Source: an uncultured Bacteroidales bacterium (GTDB lineage Bacteria > Bacteroidota > Bacteroidia > Bacteroidales > Bacteroidaceae). From it: a stretch of DNA of 64,000 nucleotides. Position numbers and translations under genes: made by a program. Every line of letters begins with the position of its first letter. The first letter of the stretch is position 1. Below, in pieces: positions 49,821-57,724 of the stretch. The stretch lies in contig CACZCZ010000009.1 in assembly GCA_902779845.1 (NCBI GenBank), forward strand, positions 1-64,000. Direction: 5' to 3'. A model generated the notes under the pieces. It was not told the DNA's origin. It saw only the letters and a list, made by a program, of their open reading frames with translations, and searched no databases.

Positions 49821-50173
49821 TAAATGGTGAACTTACGGTTGTTAATCAGGTAACTGCCTTTGGGTAGTCCGGAAATCCAGTTGGTACCCTTGGAAAGACG
49901 TACTGCCGTGTAGAATGTCCCGTTTTCCGTATAGACGGGCAACAATTGGTTGTAGCGGCTTTGCACACAAAGCTGTCGCCCTTGTTGGCGGATGCTGACT
50001 GGCAGCGGGCTCGTCATCATACGGGGGTGCACTTCGGATCCCTGTTGCGTTAGCACAGGCTGCCGCGACAGCGTGTCGTTGCGCTGCACCTGCGATGCCG
50101 CATGGGCAGGCAAAAGTGCAACGGCGACCAGGGCGATGCCGGCAAAAATCAGGTTGCGGAAGTGCTTATACAT
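49817..50173 (-). CDS. Small exported protein
   Basis: 118 residues with signal peptide MYKHFRNLIFAGIALVAVALLPAHAASQ. The C-terminal ISGLPKGSYLINNRKFTI resembles the last strands of a type IX sorting domain, but the rest is too short to tell. It is first in the transcript ahead of glsA and glsB (promoter box at 50209-50216). The function is unknown. Confidence 0.65.
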   Translation of the reverse strand: MYKHFRNLIFAGIALVAVALLPAHAASQVQRNDTLSRQPVLTQQGSEVHPRMMTSPLPVSIRQQGRQLCVQSRYNQLLPVYTENGTFYTAVRLSKGTNWISGLPKGSYLINNRKFTIY

Positions 50174-50208
50174 ATATTATATGTTTGCCAAGAGGCGATT
50201 TTTCGGAG

Positions 50209-50216
50209 CAAAGGTA
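50209..50216 (-). promoter_or_regulatory. Promoter -7 box (TACCTTTG) of the gls transcript
   Basis: Exact TAnnTTTG match on the minus strand 35 bases before the ATG at 50173. Confidence 0.7.
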
Positions 50217-50255
50217 GGCATTTCTCTCTGCCTGACCAAATTCTCGGGCAAAAAA

Positions 50256-50304
50256 GATTCAAAAAATAGCGCAGAAACATATTTTTAGGTGCTGTTTCTG
50301 CGCT
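50256..50304 (-). terminator. Rho-independent terminator after the DUF4468 gene
   Basis: On the minus strand AGCGCAGAAACA and TGTTTCTGCGCT form a 12-bp stem followed by ATTTTTTG. Confidence 0.88.
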
Positions 50305-50320
50305 TAGGGGTGGATAAAAA

Positions 50321-51046
50321 TCACCAATCGTCGTCTTCGTTGCCTACAATTCCATTCTTCACGGCCTCCTCCACTTTGTCCATGATAGCGTTGGAATAAG
50401 CGTGTGTCATTACCAGCGCTTTGGCGCAAGTGCGCTTTTTGTTGTCTTTGGGCACAAAGGGATAATGTTGGGCAATCTCCCACTGCTCATCGTAGAGGTT
50501 GGCATTGGTCTTGTCCTCGGCCTTCCGCTTGGAGTCTCCGTAGGTTTTCTTGTCATCGGAGGTGGGACTGAGCCAGCCGCCGCTGATGTCTGCGAGCACA
50601 TCGTAGTTCTGGACGGTGTAGGTGACGCGCACACGTCCTTCCTTGATATCGAGACGGATGACGGGTGTGATGCTGATACTGTACTTGTTGAGGGTTCCCA
50701 TGTGTTCGGCGATATTGGCAATGGTCGAGGAGACGATGATGCAGCCGGCGTCCTTGTCGTTGAGGGTGATGGCCTGCTTGTCCTTGAAGGTGGAAGTGAC
50801 CCAGTAGTTCAGCGCCACATAGAGCTGTTCCCTGCTCTTGCCCGGAGCCTCGATAACCTGTTGATAGGTTAGCGACTGGTTCTTGTCGAGGGTGAGGCCG
50901 CTGGCGATGTTGGCAGCTGCGTCCAGCCACTTGCTGCCGTAGCGGTTTTTGGCGTATTTTTCCAAATCGGCAGCTTTCATGACTTGTGCACTCACAGCGC
51001 CACAAATGAGGAAAGCGGTAGTCAGGATGAAAAGGATTTTTCTCAT
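50321..51046 (-). CDS. Exported DUF4468-like protein
   Basis: 241 residues with signal peptide MRKILFILTTAFLICGAVSA. REQLYVALNYWVTSTFKDKQ and an alternating DAGCIIVSSTIANI / VIRLDIKEGRVRVTYTVQNY strand pattern fit the TBP-like fold of DUF4468 proteins common in Bacteroidota. The function is unknown. The ATG at 51046 gives the signal peptide; a longer reading would overlap the inositol-phosphate synthase gene. It lies 67 bp downstream of that gene and ends in its own terminator. Confidence 0.72.
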   Translation of the reverse strand: MRKILFILTTAFLICGAVSAQVMKAADLEKYAKNRYGSKWLDAAANIASGLTLDKNQSLTYQQVIEAPGKSREQLYVALNYWVTSTFKDKQAITLNDKDAGCIIVSSTIANIAEHMGTLNKYSISITPVIRLDIKEGRVRVTYTVQNYDVLADISGGWLSPTSDDKKTYGDSKRKAEDKTNANLYDEQWEIAQHYPFVPKDNKKRTCAKALVMTHAYSNAIMDKVEEAVKNGIVGNEDDDW

Positions 51047-51113
51047 ATCTTGTTTTGAAAAGGGACACATTATTCCGCCTTTTTGAAGGGCTCTCGCTGT
51101 CTGCTCAGCCTCG

Positions 51114-52442
51114 TTAGTCGAGCTCCTCATCTGCCTCGTAGCCGCCCATTTCGCGCAGGGCGTTCTTCAGCAATGTATGTTGCTGGTAGAGGTTGTTGAC
51201 GGGACTTTCGTTGGCGGTGTAGTCGTGCATCGGGCTCTTCAGATAGAAACTGAGGAAGCGCTGTATGCCATAGCGCCCGGCACGGGCAGCGAGGTCGCTG
51301 AGCAGACAGAGGTCCAGACAGAGGGGGGCTGCCAGGATGCTGTCGCGACACAGGAAGTTGATTTTCACCTGCATGGGGTAGCCCATCCAACCGAAGATGT
51401 CAATATTGTCCCAGCCTTCCTTGTTGTCGTTGCGAGGGGGGTAGTAGTTGATACGTACCTTGTGGAAGTATTGCGTGTCCTCGTCATTGCCATGGCCGTA
51501 AAGGTCGGGCTGCAGGTCGGGGCGCAGGATGGTTTCGAGGGTGGAAAGCTTGGAGACTTCTTTTGTACGGAAGTTCTCTGGCTCGTCGAGCACCAAGCCG
51601 TCGCGATTGCCCAGAATATTGGTGGAGAACCAGCCGTTGAGGCCCAGACAGCGGGATCCTATGATGGGCGCGAAGCCGCTCTTGACCAGCGTCTGTCCTG
51701 TCTTGAAGTCCTTACCGGCAATGGGCATACGGGTCTTTTCTGCCAACTCCCACATCGCCGGGATATCGACGGTGGTGTTGGGGGCACCCATGATGAAGGG
51801 AGCGCCTTCGGACAGGGCGGCATAGGCGTAGCACATGGAGGGGGCTATGCGTTGGCGGTCGTCGGCGTGCATGGCAGCTTCGAGGTCAGCGAGGTGGTAG
51901 TGGACGCTTTCGTCAACAGGCACATAGATTTCTGTGGACGCGGCCCATAGCACGACGATGCGTGCACAGCCTTTTTCAGCCTTGAAGCGGCGGATGTCTT
52001 CGCGCACGGCTTCCACCATCTCCCAGCGAGTGTGGCAGGGCTTGATGTGATCGCCATTCAGGCGTTTGGCATAGTTGTGGTCGAAGGCTGCAGGCATCGG
52101 CACAATCTGCTCCAGTTCTTCGCGAACGGGCTCGATGTCCTTCTCGCGCAACACCTCGGCGTAGATGGCAGCCTGGTAGGCATTCTGCGGATAGACATCC
52201 CAGCAGCCGAAGACGAGGTCGTCGAGCGATGCCAGGGGGACGATGTCACCATATTTGAGATAGCGCTTGTCTGCGCCACGGCCGACGCGGATCTTGTCGT
52301 ACTGCGTCATCGCACCGACAGGCTTGGCCAGGCCCTTGCGGGCCATGAACACACCTGTCATGAAGGTGGTGGCGACAGCGCCGTTGCCGACAATGAGGAT
52401 ACCCAGCTTACCATCAGCGGGTTGTACGTTGTTTAGGCTCAT
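51114..52442 (-). CDS. Inositol-3-phosphate synthase
   Basis: NAD-dependent isomerase making myo-inositol phosphate from glucose 6-phosphate, 442 residues. Dinucleotide motif ILIVGNGAVATTFMTG, then WDVYPQNAYQAA, VVLWAASTEIYV, GAPNTTVDIPA and DFKTGQTLVKSGFAPIIGSR with the catalytic lysines, followed by GLNGWFSTNILGNRDG. This is the archaeal/bacterial length class. It begins the inositol-lipid route whose other steps are encoded directly upstream in the same direction. Own promoter box at 52484-52491. Confidence 0.94.
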   Translation of the reverse strand: MSLNNVQPADGKLGILIVGNGAVATTFMTGVFMARKGLAKPVGAMTQYDKIRVGRGADKRYLKYGDIVPLASLDDLVFGCWDVYPQNAYQAAIYAEVLREKDIEPVREELEQIVPMPAAFDHNYAKRLNGDHIKPCHTRWEMVEAVREDIRRFKAEKGCARIVVLWAASTEIYVPVDESVHYHLADLEAAMHADDRQRIAPSMCYAYAALSEGAPFIMGAPNTTVDIPAMWELAEKTRMPIAGKDFKTGQTLVKSGFAPIIGSRCLGLNGWFSTNILGNRDGLVLDEPENFRTKEVSKLSTLETILRPDLQPDLYGHGNDEDTQYFHKVRINYYPPRNDNKEGWDNIDIFGWMGYPMQVKINFLCRDSILAAPLCLDLCLLSDLAARAGRYGIQRFLSFYLKSPMHDYTANESPVNNLYQQHTLLKNALREMGGYEADEELD

Positions 52443-52483
52443 ATATTTGGGTTGATATGTCAGTTCAAAGTAGTTTGCGGTTG

Positions 52484-52491
52484 CAAAGATA
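52484..52491 (-). promoter_or_regulatory. Promoter -7 box (TATCTTTG) of inositol-phosphate synthase
   Basis: Exact TAnnTTTG match on the minus strand 41 bases before the ATG at 52442. Confidence 0.7.
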
Positions 52492-52551
52492 ATCTTTTTC
52501 AGCGAGAATGAACGAATAAAATCGTTTTATTCACAAAAAAACTGAAAAAAA

Positions 52552-53265
52552 CTATTTTCTGAGCAATTGAGGCAAGGCGGAGAGGTGCTGAATGATGGCG
52601 GTCGGGATTGTTTCGTCCACTTTCTGCTCGTCCCACCCCTGGCCGCGCAACCATACGGTCTGGCAGCCGAGGCTATGGGCCGGAAGGATGTCTTTGTCAA
52701 ATGAATCGCCCACGACCACGACCTCTTCAGGGCGGAGCCCCAGGGCTTCAATGCCCAGTTGGAAGATGCGTGGTTCGGGCTTGCGGACGCCAACGACAGC
52801 GGATTCTATCACGGCGTGGAAACAGTCCAGATGGAAATCCCGCAAGACGGCATTCATGTTGCCGTAGAAGTTGCTCACGAGCGCCAATGGATAGCGCTGG
52901 CTCAGAGTGTGAAGCATTTCACGGTGGTTCTCGAGAATATGCAGTACATGGTCGTAGCAATGGAAGACCATGGTCTTAGCGGCAGAAGACCATTGTCTTC
53001 CGGCCATAAGACCTTGGTCTTTCTGCAGAAGGTATTGAATCTCGAGATTAACCTTGATGCGTAGCACATCCAGCATGGTGTGTTCTGGGCGTATCAGCGG
53101 TTGCCTTGCCAGTGTGCGTTCGCCATAGACATAGGCATCGCGGAAGTCGGCTTTGCCCACAGGTATCTCAGCAGCGACAAGGCCATTCCATAGCACCTCT
53201 GACCAATGGACACCGTCGGTGTCTATCGTGCCACCGTAGTCAAAGATCAGTCCCTTGCAGTTCAT
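52552..53265 (-). CDS. HAD-family hydrolase, candidate phosphatidylinositol-phosphate phosphatase
   Basis: 237-residue HAD protein. Motif I FDYGGTID keeps the nucleophile Asp, but the usual acid Asp two residues on is Gly. Motif II is ALVSN, the motif III Lys is in GVRKPEPRIF, and motif IV is VVVGDSFDKD. By context it could dephosphorylate phosphatidylinositol phosphate from the next enzyme. The cap region LLQKDQGLMAGRQWSSAAK is encoded by three 22-bp palindromic repeats (52963-53028). ATG 53265 (MNCKGLIFDYGG) was preferred to 53292; both overlap the upstream gene. Confidence 0.78.
   Translation of the reverse strand: MNCKGLIFDYGGTIDTDGVHWSEVLWNGLVAAEIPVGKADFRDAYVYGERTLARQPLIRPEHTMLDVLRIKVNLEIQYLLQKDQGLMAGRQWSSAAKTMVFHCYDHVLHILENHREMLHTLSQRYPLALVSNFYGNMNAVLRDFHLDCFHAVIESAVVGVRKPEPRIFQLGIEALGLRPEEVVVVGDSFDKDILPAHSLGCQTVWLRGQGWDEQKVDETIPTAIIQHLSALPQLLRK
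52963..53028. repeat. Three 22-bp palindromic tandem repeats inside the HAD gene
   Basis: Units at 52963-52984, 52985-53006 and 53007-53028 start GAAGACCATGGTCTT, GAAGACCATTGTCTT and TAAGACCTTGGTCTT. Total 66 bases, 22 codons, so the frame is kept. Confidence 0.92.
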
Positions 53266-54205
53266 CGGCGAATGTTCGGCAGAAATGTTCATGTTTGTAG
53301 CGCATATACAAGTAAATGACCAAAAGGACTGTCAACTCAAAGACGGGGAAAATCCAGGGCCTGTCAATGAGGCAGCCGACATAGAGCGTGACAGCTCGTG
53401 TGTTGAAAGTCAGGATGTTGGCCCATTTCATCAACGGCAGGCTCTGCTGGCGGAAACGGTTGCGGAAGTCCTGCGGAATGTCCTCGCCGTAGCGCTCCTT
53501 CAACAGATGCCACAGGCGTTGGAACTGTGGCGTGGCCAGCTCCTGAGTGTGGGTGTAGTTGACGTAGAACCATTGAAAGATTTTCTCGATTTCATGACCG
53601 CGGAAGGGCATTGATTGGAACTTGGCCTTCTGCTGAGCGTAGTGGTCGAATTCGCTGCCCTCTTTTCCTTGAAGAAAGTAGAGGTGGATATTGCGGTAGT
53701 AATCAGCAAGCTGACACTCGTAGGTGTGTGCGCCAAAGCCTGCTATGGCACTCAGTACAAAACTCCAGAGGCCCCACGTCTGGGTCTCGCAGAATGGTAT
53801 GACCTGAGGATAGAGTCGCAGGGAAATGAAGAAATAGATGGGGATGAACCACACGTCTGAGGAGGCACCGTCGAGGATGCGACCCAACGGCGTCTTCTGA
53901 CCCGTCATGCGAGCCAGCTGGCCATCAGCACTGTCATAGAAGTTTGCCCACATCAGCAGGAGAACGCCACACACGTTGAGGCCGAATCCGCTTGGCGTGT
54001 CAGCGTCGAAATAGAACATCACGCCAGAGGCGGCACCCAGCACCATTGACAGCACGGTGACGGTGTTGGGGTGGATGCCTAAACGTTTGAACAACAGTGC
54101 CCATCGGTAGCCAATGGGACGTGTGAACACCTTGTCGAGCCACTCTTCAGTATCTTGTGATTTGTAGGTGGCGCTTACTTCGTCTATCATCTCTTTCCTA
54201 TTCAT
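53240..54205 (-). CDS. CDP-alcohol phosphatidyltransferase, probable phosphatidylinositol-phosphate synthase
   Basis: Membrane enzyme of 321 residues. The CDP-alcohol motif is D91-SA-D94-G95-QL-A98-R99, eight residues, G108-RIL-D112-GASS-D117. The last interval has four residues rather than the textbook three. There are several hydrophobic segments on either side (VLSMVLGAASGVMFYF, FGLNVCGVLLLMWANF). It would join inositol phosphate to CDP-diacylglycerol. Start ATG 54205 overlaps the upstream stop (ATGA), and its end overlaps the HAD gene, so the three are tightly coupled. Confidence 0.85.
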   Translation of the reverse strand: MNRKEMIDEVSATYKSQDTEEWLDKVFTRPIGYRWALLFKRLGIHPNTVTVLSMVLGAASGVMFYFDADTPSGFGLNVCGVLLLMWANFYDSADGQLARMTGQKTPLGRILDGASSDVWFIPIYFFISLRLYPQVIPFCETQTWGLWSFVLSAIAGFGAHTYECQLADYYRNIHLYFLQGKEGSEFDHYAQQKAKFQSMPFRGHEIEKIFQWFYVNYTHTQELATPQFQRLWHLLKERYGEDIPQDFRNRFRQQSLPLMKWANILTFNTRAVTLYVGCLIDRPWIFPVFELTVLLVIYLYMRYKHEHFCRTFADELQGTDL

Positions 54206-55854
54206 TTTCTGCTAATCATAAGCATGTAGTGCGCTATGGCCTCTGCGGCTGCTTCGCGACAGCAGCTGAAGCTGGGCCAGTCGTTGAAGTCGAGTAGTGT
54301 GCATTGGCCGTCAGCCTCGATGATGGCATCGCCGCCATAGACAGGCACGCCAATGCAGGTGGCTACTGTCTCGCATTGTTCCTGAAGCGCCTTGGCATCG
54401 AAGGGGTAACGGTGTGGTGTAACGCTCGTGCTGTCGAGGCCGAACTTGTCAGGAGCTTCAGTGGCATAGCGCCACTCGAAGAAGCCCTCGCCAGCCACAC
54501 CGTAGAACTTAATCAGGTCGCCCTGGACATGGGCGCTGAAGGCCACCTCTCCGATCTCGCGACGGGCAAAAGCATCCAGTGCCTTGTGTGCCTCGGCTTC
54601 ATTGGAGGCGAAGATGATGTCGTCGGGCGTTTGGGAATGTTCCAAACTGCGCTTGATCCAAATGGGGTAGGGAAGTGTGTCCAGCAGCGCATAAGCATCA
54701 ACCGGATCATTGGGCCACCGTTCTTTGTAGAGGCTGCCAAACCAGGTTGGAGGCTGACGGAGTGCTGTCTGATGGAACCGGTTGTAGATCTGTTGGCGAT
54801 CGCTGCATGTGGTGATGCCGCTACCGCTGTTGACACATGGAATATGGTAGCATCGTTCCACAATGTCCAGCATGACGCAGGTCTGCAGGTTGCGGGACAT
54901 GGTGAAGATGCCGTTGGCGTGCCTCACCAAGGCATCCATCGATGGATCGTAGGTGGGGTTGTCGTCGGGAAAGGCATTGAGGAACTGCTCATCGGTGAGG
55001 CGTGTCACGATGGCGCCTGCTGCCTCCAGCCTTTTGGCCACTGCCTCGAAGATGGCGGCATCTGCTGTCTCACGGTTGGGCGAGGCTGAGGCATCGCGCT
55101 GTATTCCAATGATTTTCAATGCTTTGGTATTGCTGAGGAAGGCTTCGGCTTTGGTGATGTCGCTGACATGGTCCACATCAAGAATTTTTGAGAAGGGATA
55201 TGCGGTAAGGTGGAAGCCGTCGGCCACAAGGGCACGCTGGAAATTTCGCATCCGCTGTTGGCCTTCTTGAATGCAACGGTCGAGGGTGGCAAAACAACGG
55301 CTGTCGAGACCATAGATGCCCCCTGAGATATAGCGACATTCGCCTCCTGCTTTGCTCGCCTGAAACGATGCTTGTGTGTCGTGGAAGCCGCTGATGGTGA
55401 GATCTGCCATTGTCGAAACCCACAGTGGACGTTCGTCATCGATGAAGTCCGTCACAGCCATCATTCCGTCCAGCGAAGCGTCAGCATTGCTAAAAGCCTG
55501 GATAAAGCGATGGAACTCGTCTTCGTTGAAAATGGTGTCCACGGTGGTGAGAATGAAGCGCCCCTCGCCCAGCAATGGCATCAGAGCATGGAAACTGTGC
55601 ATGGAAGAGGGGGTCGTTTGAACAACCAAGTGCACTGGGTGTCCCTTGGCTTGCAGCTGAAGTACATGCTTTTGCGTCTGTAGCGATAAGTCGTTGGTGA
55701 TGACGGCTATCGTCTCTGCACCACAGCTCTCGAAGATGCGGATCAGTCTGTTCAGCATCGGCTCGCCCTGAAGTGTCACCATCGGCTTAGGCTCTTTTAT
55801 GCCTTCGGCCGCCAGGCGTGAGCCTTCGCCGGCAGCCAGGATTGCAAATTTCAT
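54202..55854 (-). CDS. Nucleotidyltransferase / ATP-grasp-like fusion in the inositol-lipid cluster
   Basis: 550-residue two-part protein. Residues 1 to about 240 are a sugar-phosphate nucleotidyltransferase fold: MKFAILAAGEGSRL, KEPKPMVTLQGEPML, TTVDTIF. This resembles CTP:inositol-1-phosphate cytidylyltransferases. Residues about 250-550 end in VPVYGGDAIIEADGQCTLLD FNDWPSF, the metal-binding end of an ATP-grasp domain, with IWIKRSLEH as a possible ATP-binding Lys. The ATG at 55854 follows a -7 box at 55878-55885. It could activate inositol phosphate or modify an inositol lipid head group; the reaction is not known from sequence. Confidence 0.78.
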   Translation of the reverse strand: MKFAILAAGEGSRLAAEGIKEPKPMVTLQGEPMLNRLIRIFESCGAETIAVITNDLSLQTQKHVLQLQAKGHPVHLVVQTTPSSMHSFHALMPLLGEGRFILTTVDTIFNEDEFHRFIQAFSNADASLDGMMAVTDFIDDERPLWVSTMADLTISGFHDTQASFQASKAGGECRYISGGIYGLDSRCFATLDRCIQEGQQRMRNFQRALVADGFHLTAYPFSKILDVDHVSDITKAEAFLSNTKALKIIGIQRDASASPNRETADAAIFEAVAKRLEAAGAIVTRLTDEQFLNAFPDDNPTYDPSMDALVRHANGIFTMSRNLQTCVMLDIVERCYHIPCVNSGSGITTCSDRQQIYNRFHQTALRQPPTWFGSLYKERWPNDPVDAYALLDTLPYPIWIKRSLEHSQTPDDIIFASNEAEAHKALDAFARREIGEVAFSAHVQGDLIKFYGVAGEGFFEWRYATEAPDKFGLDSTSVTPHRYPFDAKALQEQCETVATCIGVPVYGGDAIIEADGQCTLLDFNDWPSFSCCREAAAEAIAHYMLMISRK

Positions 55855-55877
55855 CGCTTGTTGCGTTGTTTCGGCTG

Positions 55878-55885
55878 CAAAAGTA
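55878..55885 (-). promoter_or_regulatory. Promoter -7 box (TACTTTTG) of the inositol-lipid cluster
   Basis: Exact TAnnTTTG match on the minus strand 23 bases before the ATG at 55854. Confidence 0.7.
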
Positions 55886-56077
55886 AGGAAAAAATCGTTA
55901 TGAAAACATCGAAGCAACAAAAAAGTGTGTTTTTATCTGCTTAATTAGCCAAAAACTACGATTTAAAGTTTTAAGTTAAACGAGAGCTTTAATTCATAAA
56001 CCCATTAAAAACGTGTAAATTATATTTTTTAACAAAAATATTTCGCAAAGGATGGTGCTCGAATGAAATATTGTTCG

Positions 56078-56085
56078 TACCTTTG
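56078..56085 (+). promoter_or_regulatory. Promoter -7 box (TACCTTTG) of the dcw cluster
   Basis: Exact TAnnTTTG match. Only four bases separate its end from the rsmH ATG at 56090, so the transcript should be leaderless or nearly so. Confidence 0.65.
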
Positions 56086-56089
56086 CGCC

Positions 56090-57013
56090 ATGGAAACCAG
56101 TTTCTATCACATTCCCGTGCTTCTGCAGCCTGCGCTGGAGGGGCTAAACATCAGGCGAGATGGGACATACGTGGATGTGACACTGGGCGGCGGAGGCCAT
56201 AGCCGAGCCATCCTCTCGCAGTTGCAGGGCGGGCGTTTGTTCAGCTTCGATCAAGATGCTGACGCCATTGAGAAATGTTCTGCTCTGCGTGAAGAAGCTC
56301 CCAATGGTAATGACTGGACGCTGGTGCGCTCCAACTTTCGCTATTTGCACAATTGGATGCGCTACTATGAGGTAGATGGCGTGGATGGTATTCTGGCCGA
56401 CCTCGGAGTCTCGAGTCACCATCTGGATGCTGCCGAGCGAGGATTCAGCTTCCGCGCCGACGCGCCGCTAGACATGCGAATGAATCAGTCGGCACAGCGC
56501 TCAGCCGCAGACATCATCAACAGCTACACGGCTGAGCAGTTGACTTCCATCTTCCGCCTCTATGGCGAGTTGCACCAGGCTTCGCGGCTGGCGACTGCCA
56601 TCGTCAGGGCACGTGCCAACAGGCAGATTGATACTACACTACAGCTGACCGAACTGCTGACGCCGCTTTTGGGACGCGATCGCGAGAAGAAGGATCTGGC
56701 TCGTGCCTTTCAGGCCCTGCGCATTGAGGTGAATGGCGAGATGGAAGCGTTGCGCTGCATGCTCACAGCCGCTGTTCAATTGTTGCGCCCGGGCGGACGG
56801 TTGGTGGTCATCGCTTATCATTCGCTGGAAGATCGCATGGTTAAGAACCTGATGCGCTCAGGCAATGTGGAAGGACAGACCGAGCAGGATGTTTTCGGCC
56901 GTTGTGATGTCCCCTTCCGCCTCATTGGTAAACCTGTGGTGGCCGACGATGATGAGCTACAGCGCAACCCTCGCAGCCGCAGTGCTCGTATGCGCATCGC
57001 CGAGAAACTGTAA
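56090..57013 (+). CDS. rsmH: 16S rRNA (cytosine-1402 N4)-methyltransferase
   Basis: SAM-dependent methyltransferase of 307 residues. METSFYHIPVLLQPALEGL at the start, SAM motif DVTLGGGGHSRAIL, then DGILADLGVSSHHLDAAERG FSF, DMRMNQ and VIAYHSLEDRMVK. It is usually second in the dcw cluster after mraZ; here no mraZ precedes it and the gene has its own promoter box directly at the start. An in-frame ATG at 56063 would lie before the promoter. Followed by the ftsL-like gene. Confidence 0.94.
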   Translation: METSFYHIPVLLQPALEGLNIRRDGTYVDVTLGGGGHSRAILSQLQGGRLFSFDQDADAIEKCSALREEAPNGNDWTLVRSNFRYLHNWMRYYEVDGVDGILADLGVSSHHLDAAERGFSFRADAPLDMRMNQSAQRSAADIINSYTAEQLTSIFRLYGELHQASRLATAIVRARANRQIDTTLQLTELLTPLLGRDREKKDLARAFQALRIEVNGEMEALRCMLTAAVQLLRPGGRLVVIAYHSLEDRMVKNLMRSGNVEGQTEQDVFGRCDVPFRLIGKPVVADDDELQRNPRSRSARMRIAEKL

Positions 57014-57121
57014 GGCTGGTGCCCAAAGGAAAAAAGAGAAAATAAGGAGTCAGAGGTGATAGAAAAAGGAGTAGAAACACCTCTACTATCAAAGAAAATA
57101 TACGGTAAAAGTGGAGCTCAC

Positions 57122-57676
57122 ATGAAAAGTAAGAAAGAAGTCCCCCAAGACGACGTGCGTCTCATTGTCACCAATCTCGAAGAAGAAGAGGACAAAGACG
57201 ACGTGGCTGATGTAGTGTCTGCCGATGAAGACGCAGTCACAGAGACTGTGCCCGACGACATCCCTGAGGCTGTGACAGCTGATGAGGTGCGCGATGGACG
57301 CCGTTCTGCATGGCGCCTGTTCTCGTCTGAGGACCTGCCACAAGTGTCGCTGCGTGAGATCCTCGGAGGCGACTACCTGCTGGGCAGTTTCCTGCGTAAG
57401 AACATCTGGTTTATCCTGCTGCTGGTGGTACTTGGCATTATCTACATCTCTAACCGCTACGGCGCCCAACAGGAGATTCTCGAGGAGGAAAACTTGCGCC
57501 ATGAGCTCGTGGAGAAGAAGAACTACGCTTTGACACAGTATGCAGAGCTCACGATGAAGAGCCGGCAGAGCAGCATTGAGCGCAAGTTGAAGCTGTTGGG
57601 AGACAGCTTGCTGACGAGCGCCACCGAACCACCATTCATCATTCATGTGGACAAAGACGACATGAAAAAGGAGTAA
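57122..57676 (+). CDS. FtsL-like division protein
   Basis: Small bitopic membrane protein of 184 residues, between rsmH and ftsI where ftsL belongs. A long acidic N-terminal tail (LEEEEDKDDVADVVSADEDA) is followed by SAWRLFSSEDLPQVSLREIL, one membrane segment NIWFILLLVVLGIIYIS and a periplasmic coiled coil (QEILEEENLRHELVEKKNYA). The acidic tail is longer than in enteric FtsL. Start at ATG 57122 or GTG 57056; the latter follows a GAAAATAAGGAGT leader shared with ftsI and murD. Confidence 0.82.
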   Translation: MKSKKEVPQDDVRLIVTNLEEEEDKDDVADVVSADEDAVTETVPDDIPEAVTADEVRDGRRSAWRLFSSEDLPQVSLREILGGDYLLGSFLRKNIWFILLLVVLGIIYISNRYGAQQEILEEENLRHELVEKKNYALTQYAELTMKSRQSSIERKLKLLGDSLLTSATEPPFIIHVDKDDMKKE

Positions 57677-57709
57677 GAAAAAAGAGTAAAGAGAGAGCAG
57701 AACGCAACA

Positions 57710-57724
57710 AGAAAATAAGGAGTC
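57710..57724 (+). promoter_or_regulatory. Recurring translation leader GAAAATAAGGAGT
   Basis: GAAAATAAGGAGT stands just before the ftsI ATG (57725) and the murD ATG (62687), and about 5 bases before GTG 57056. AAGGAG resembles a Shine-Dalgarno but lies only two bases from the start, and such sequences are rare in this genome. Confidence 0.5.
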
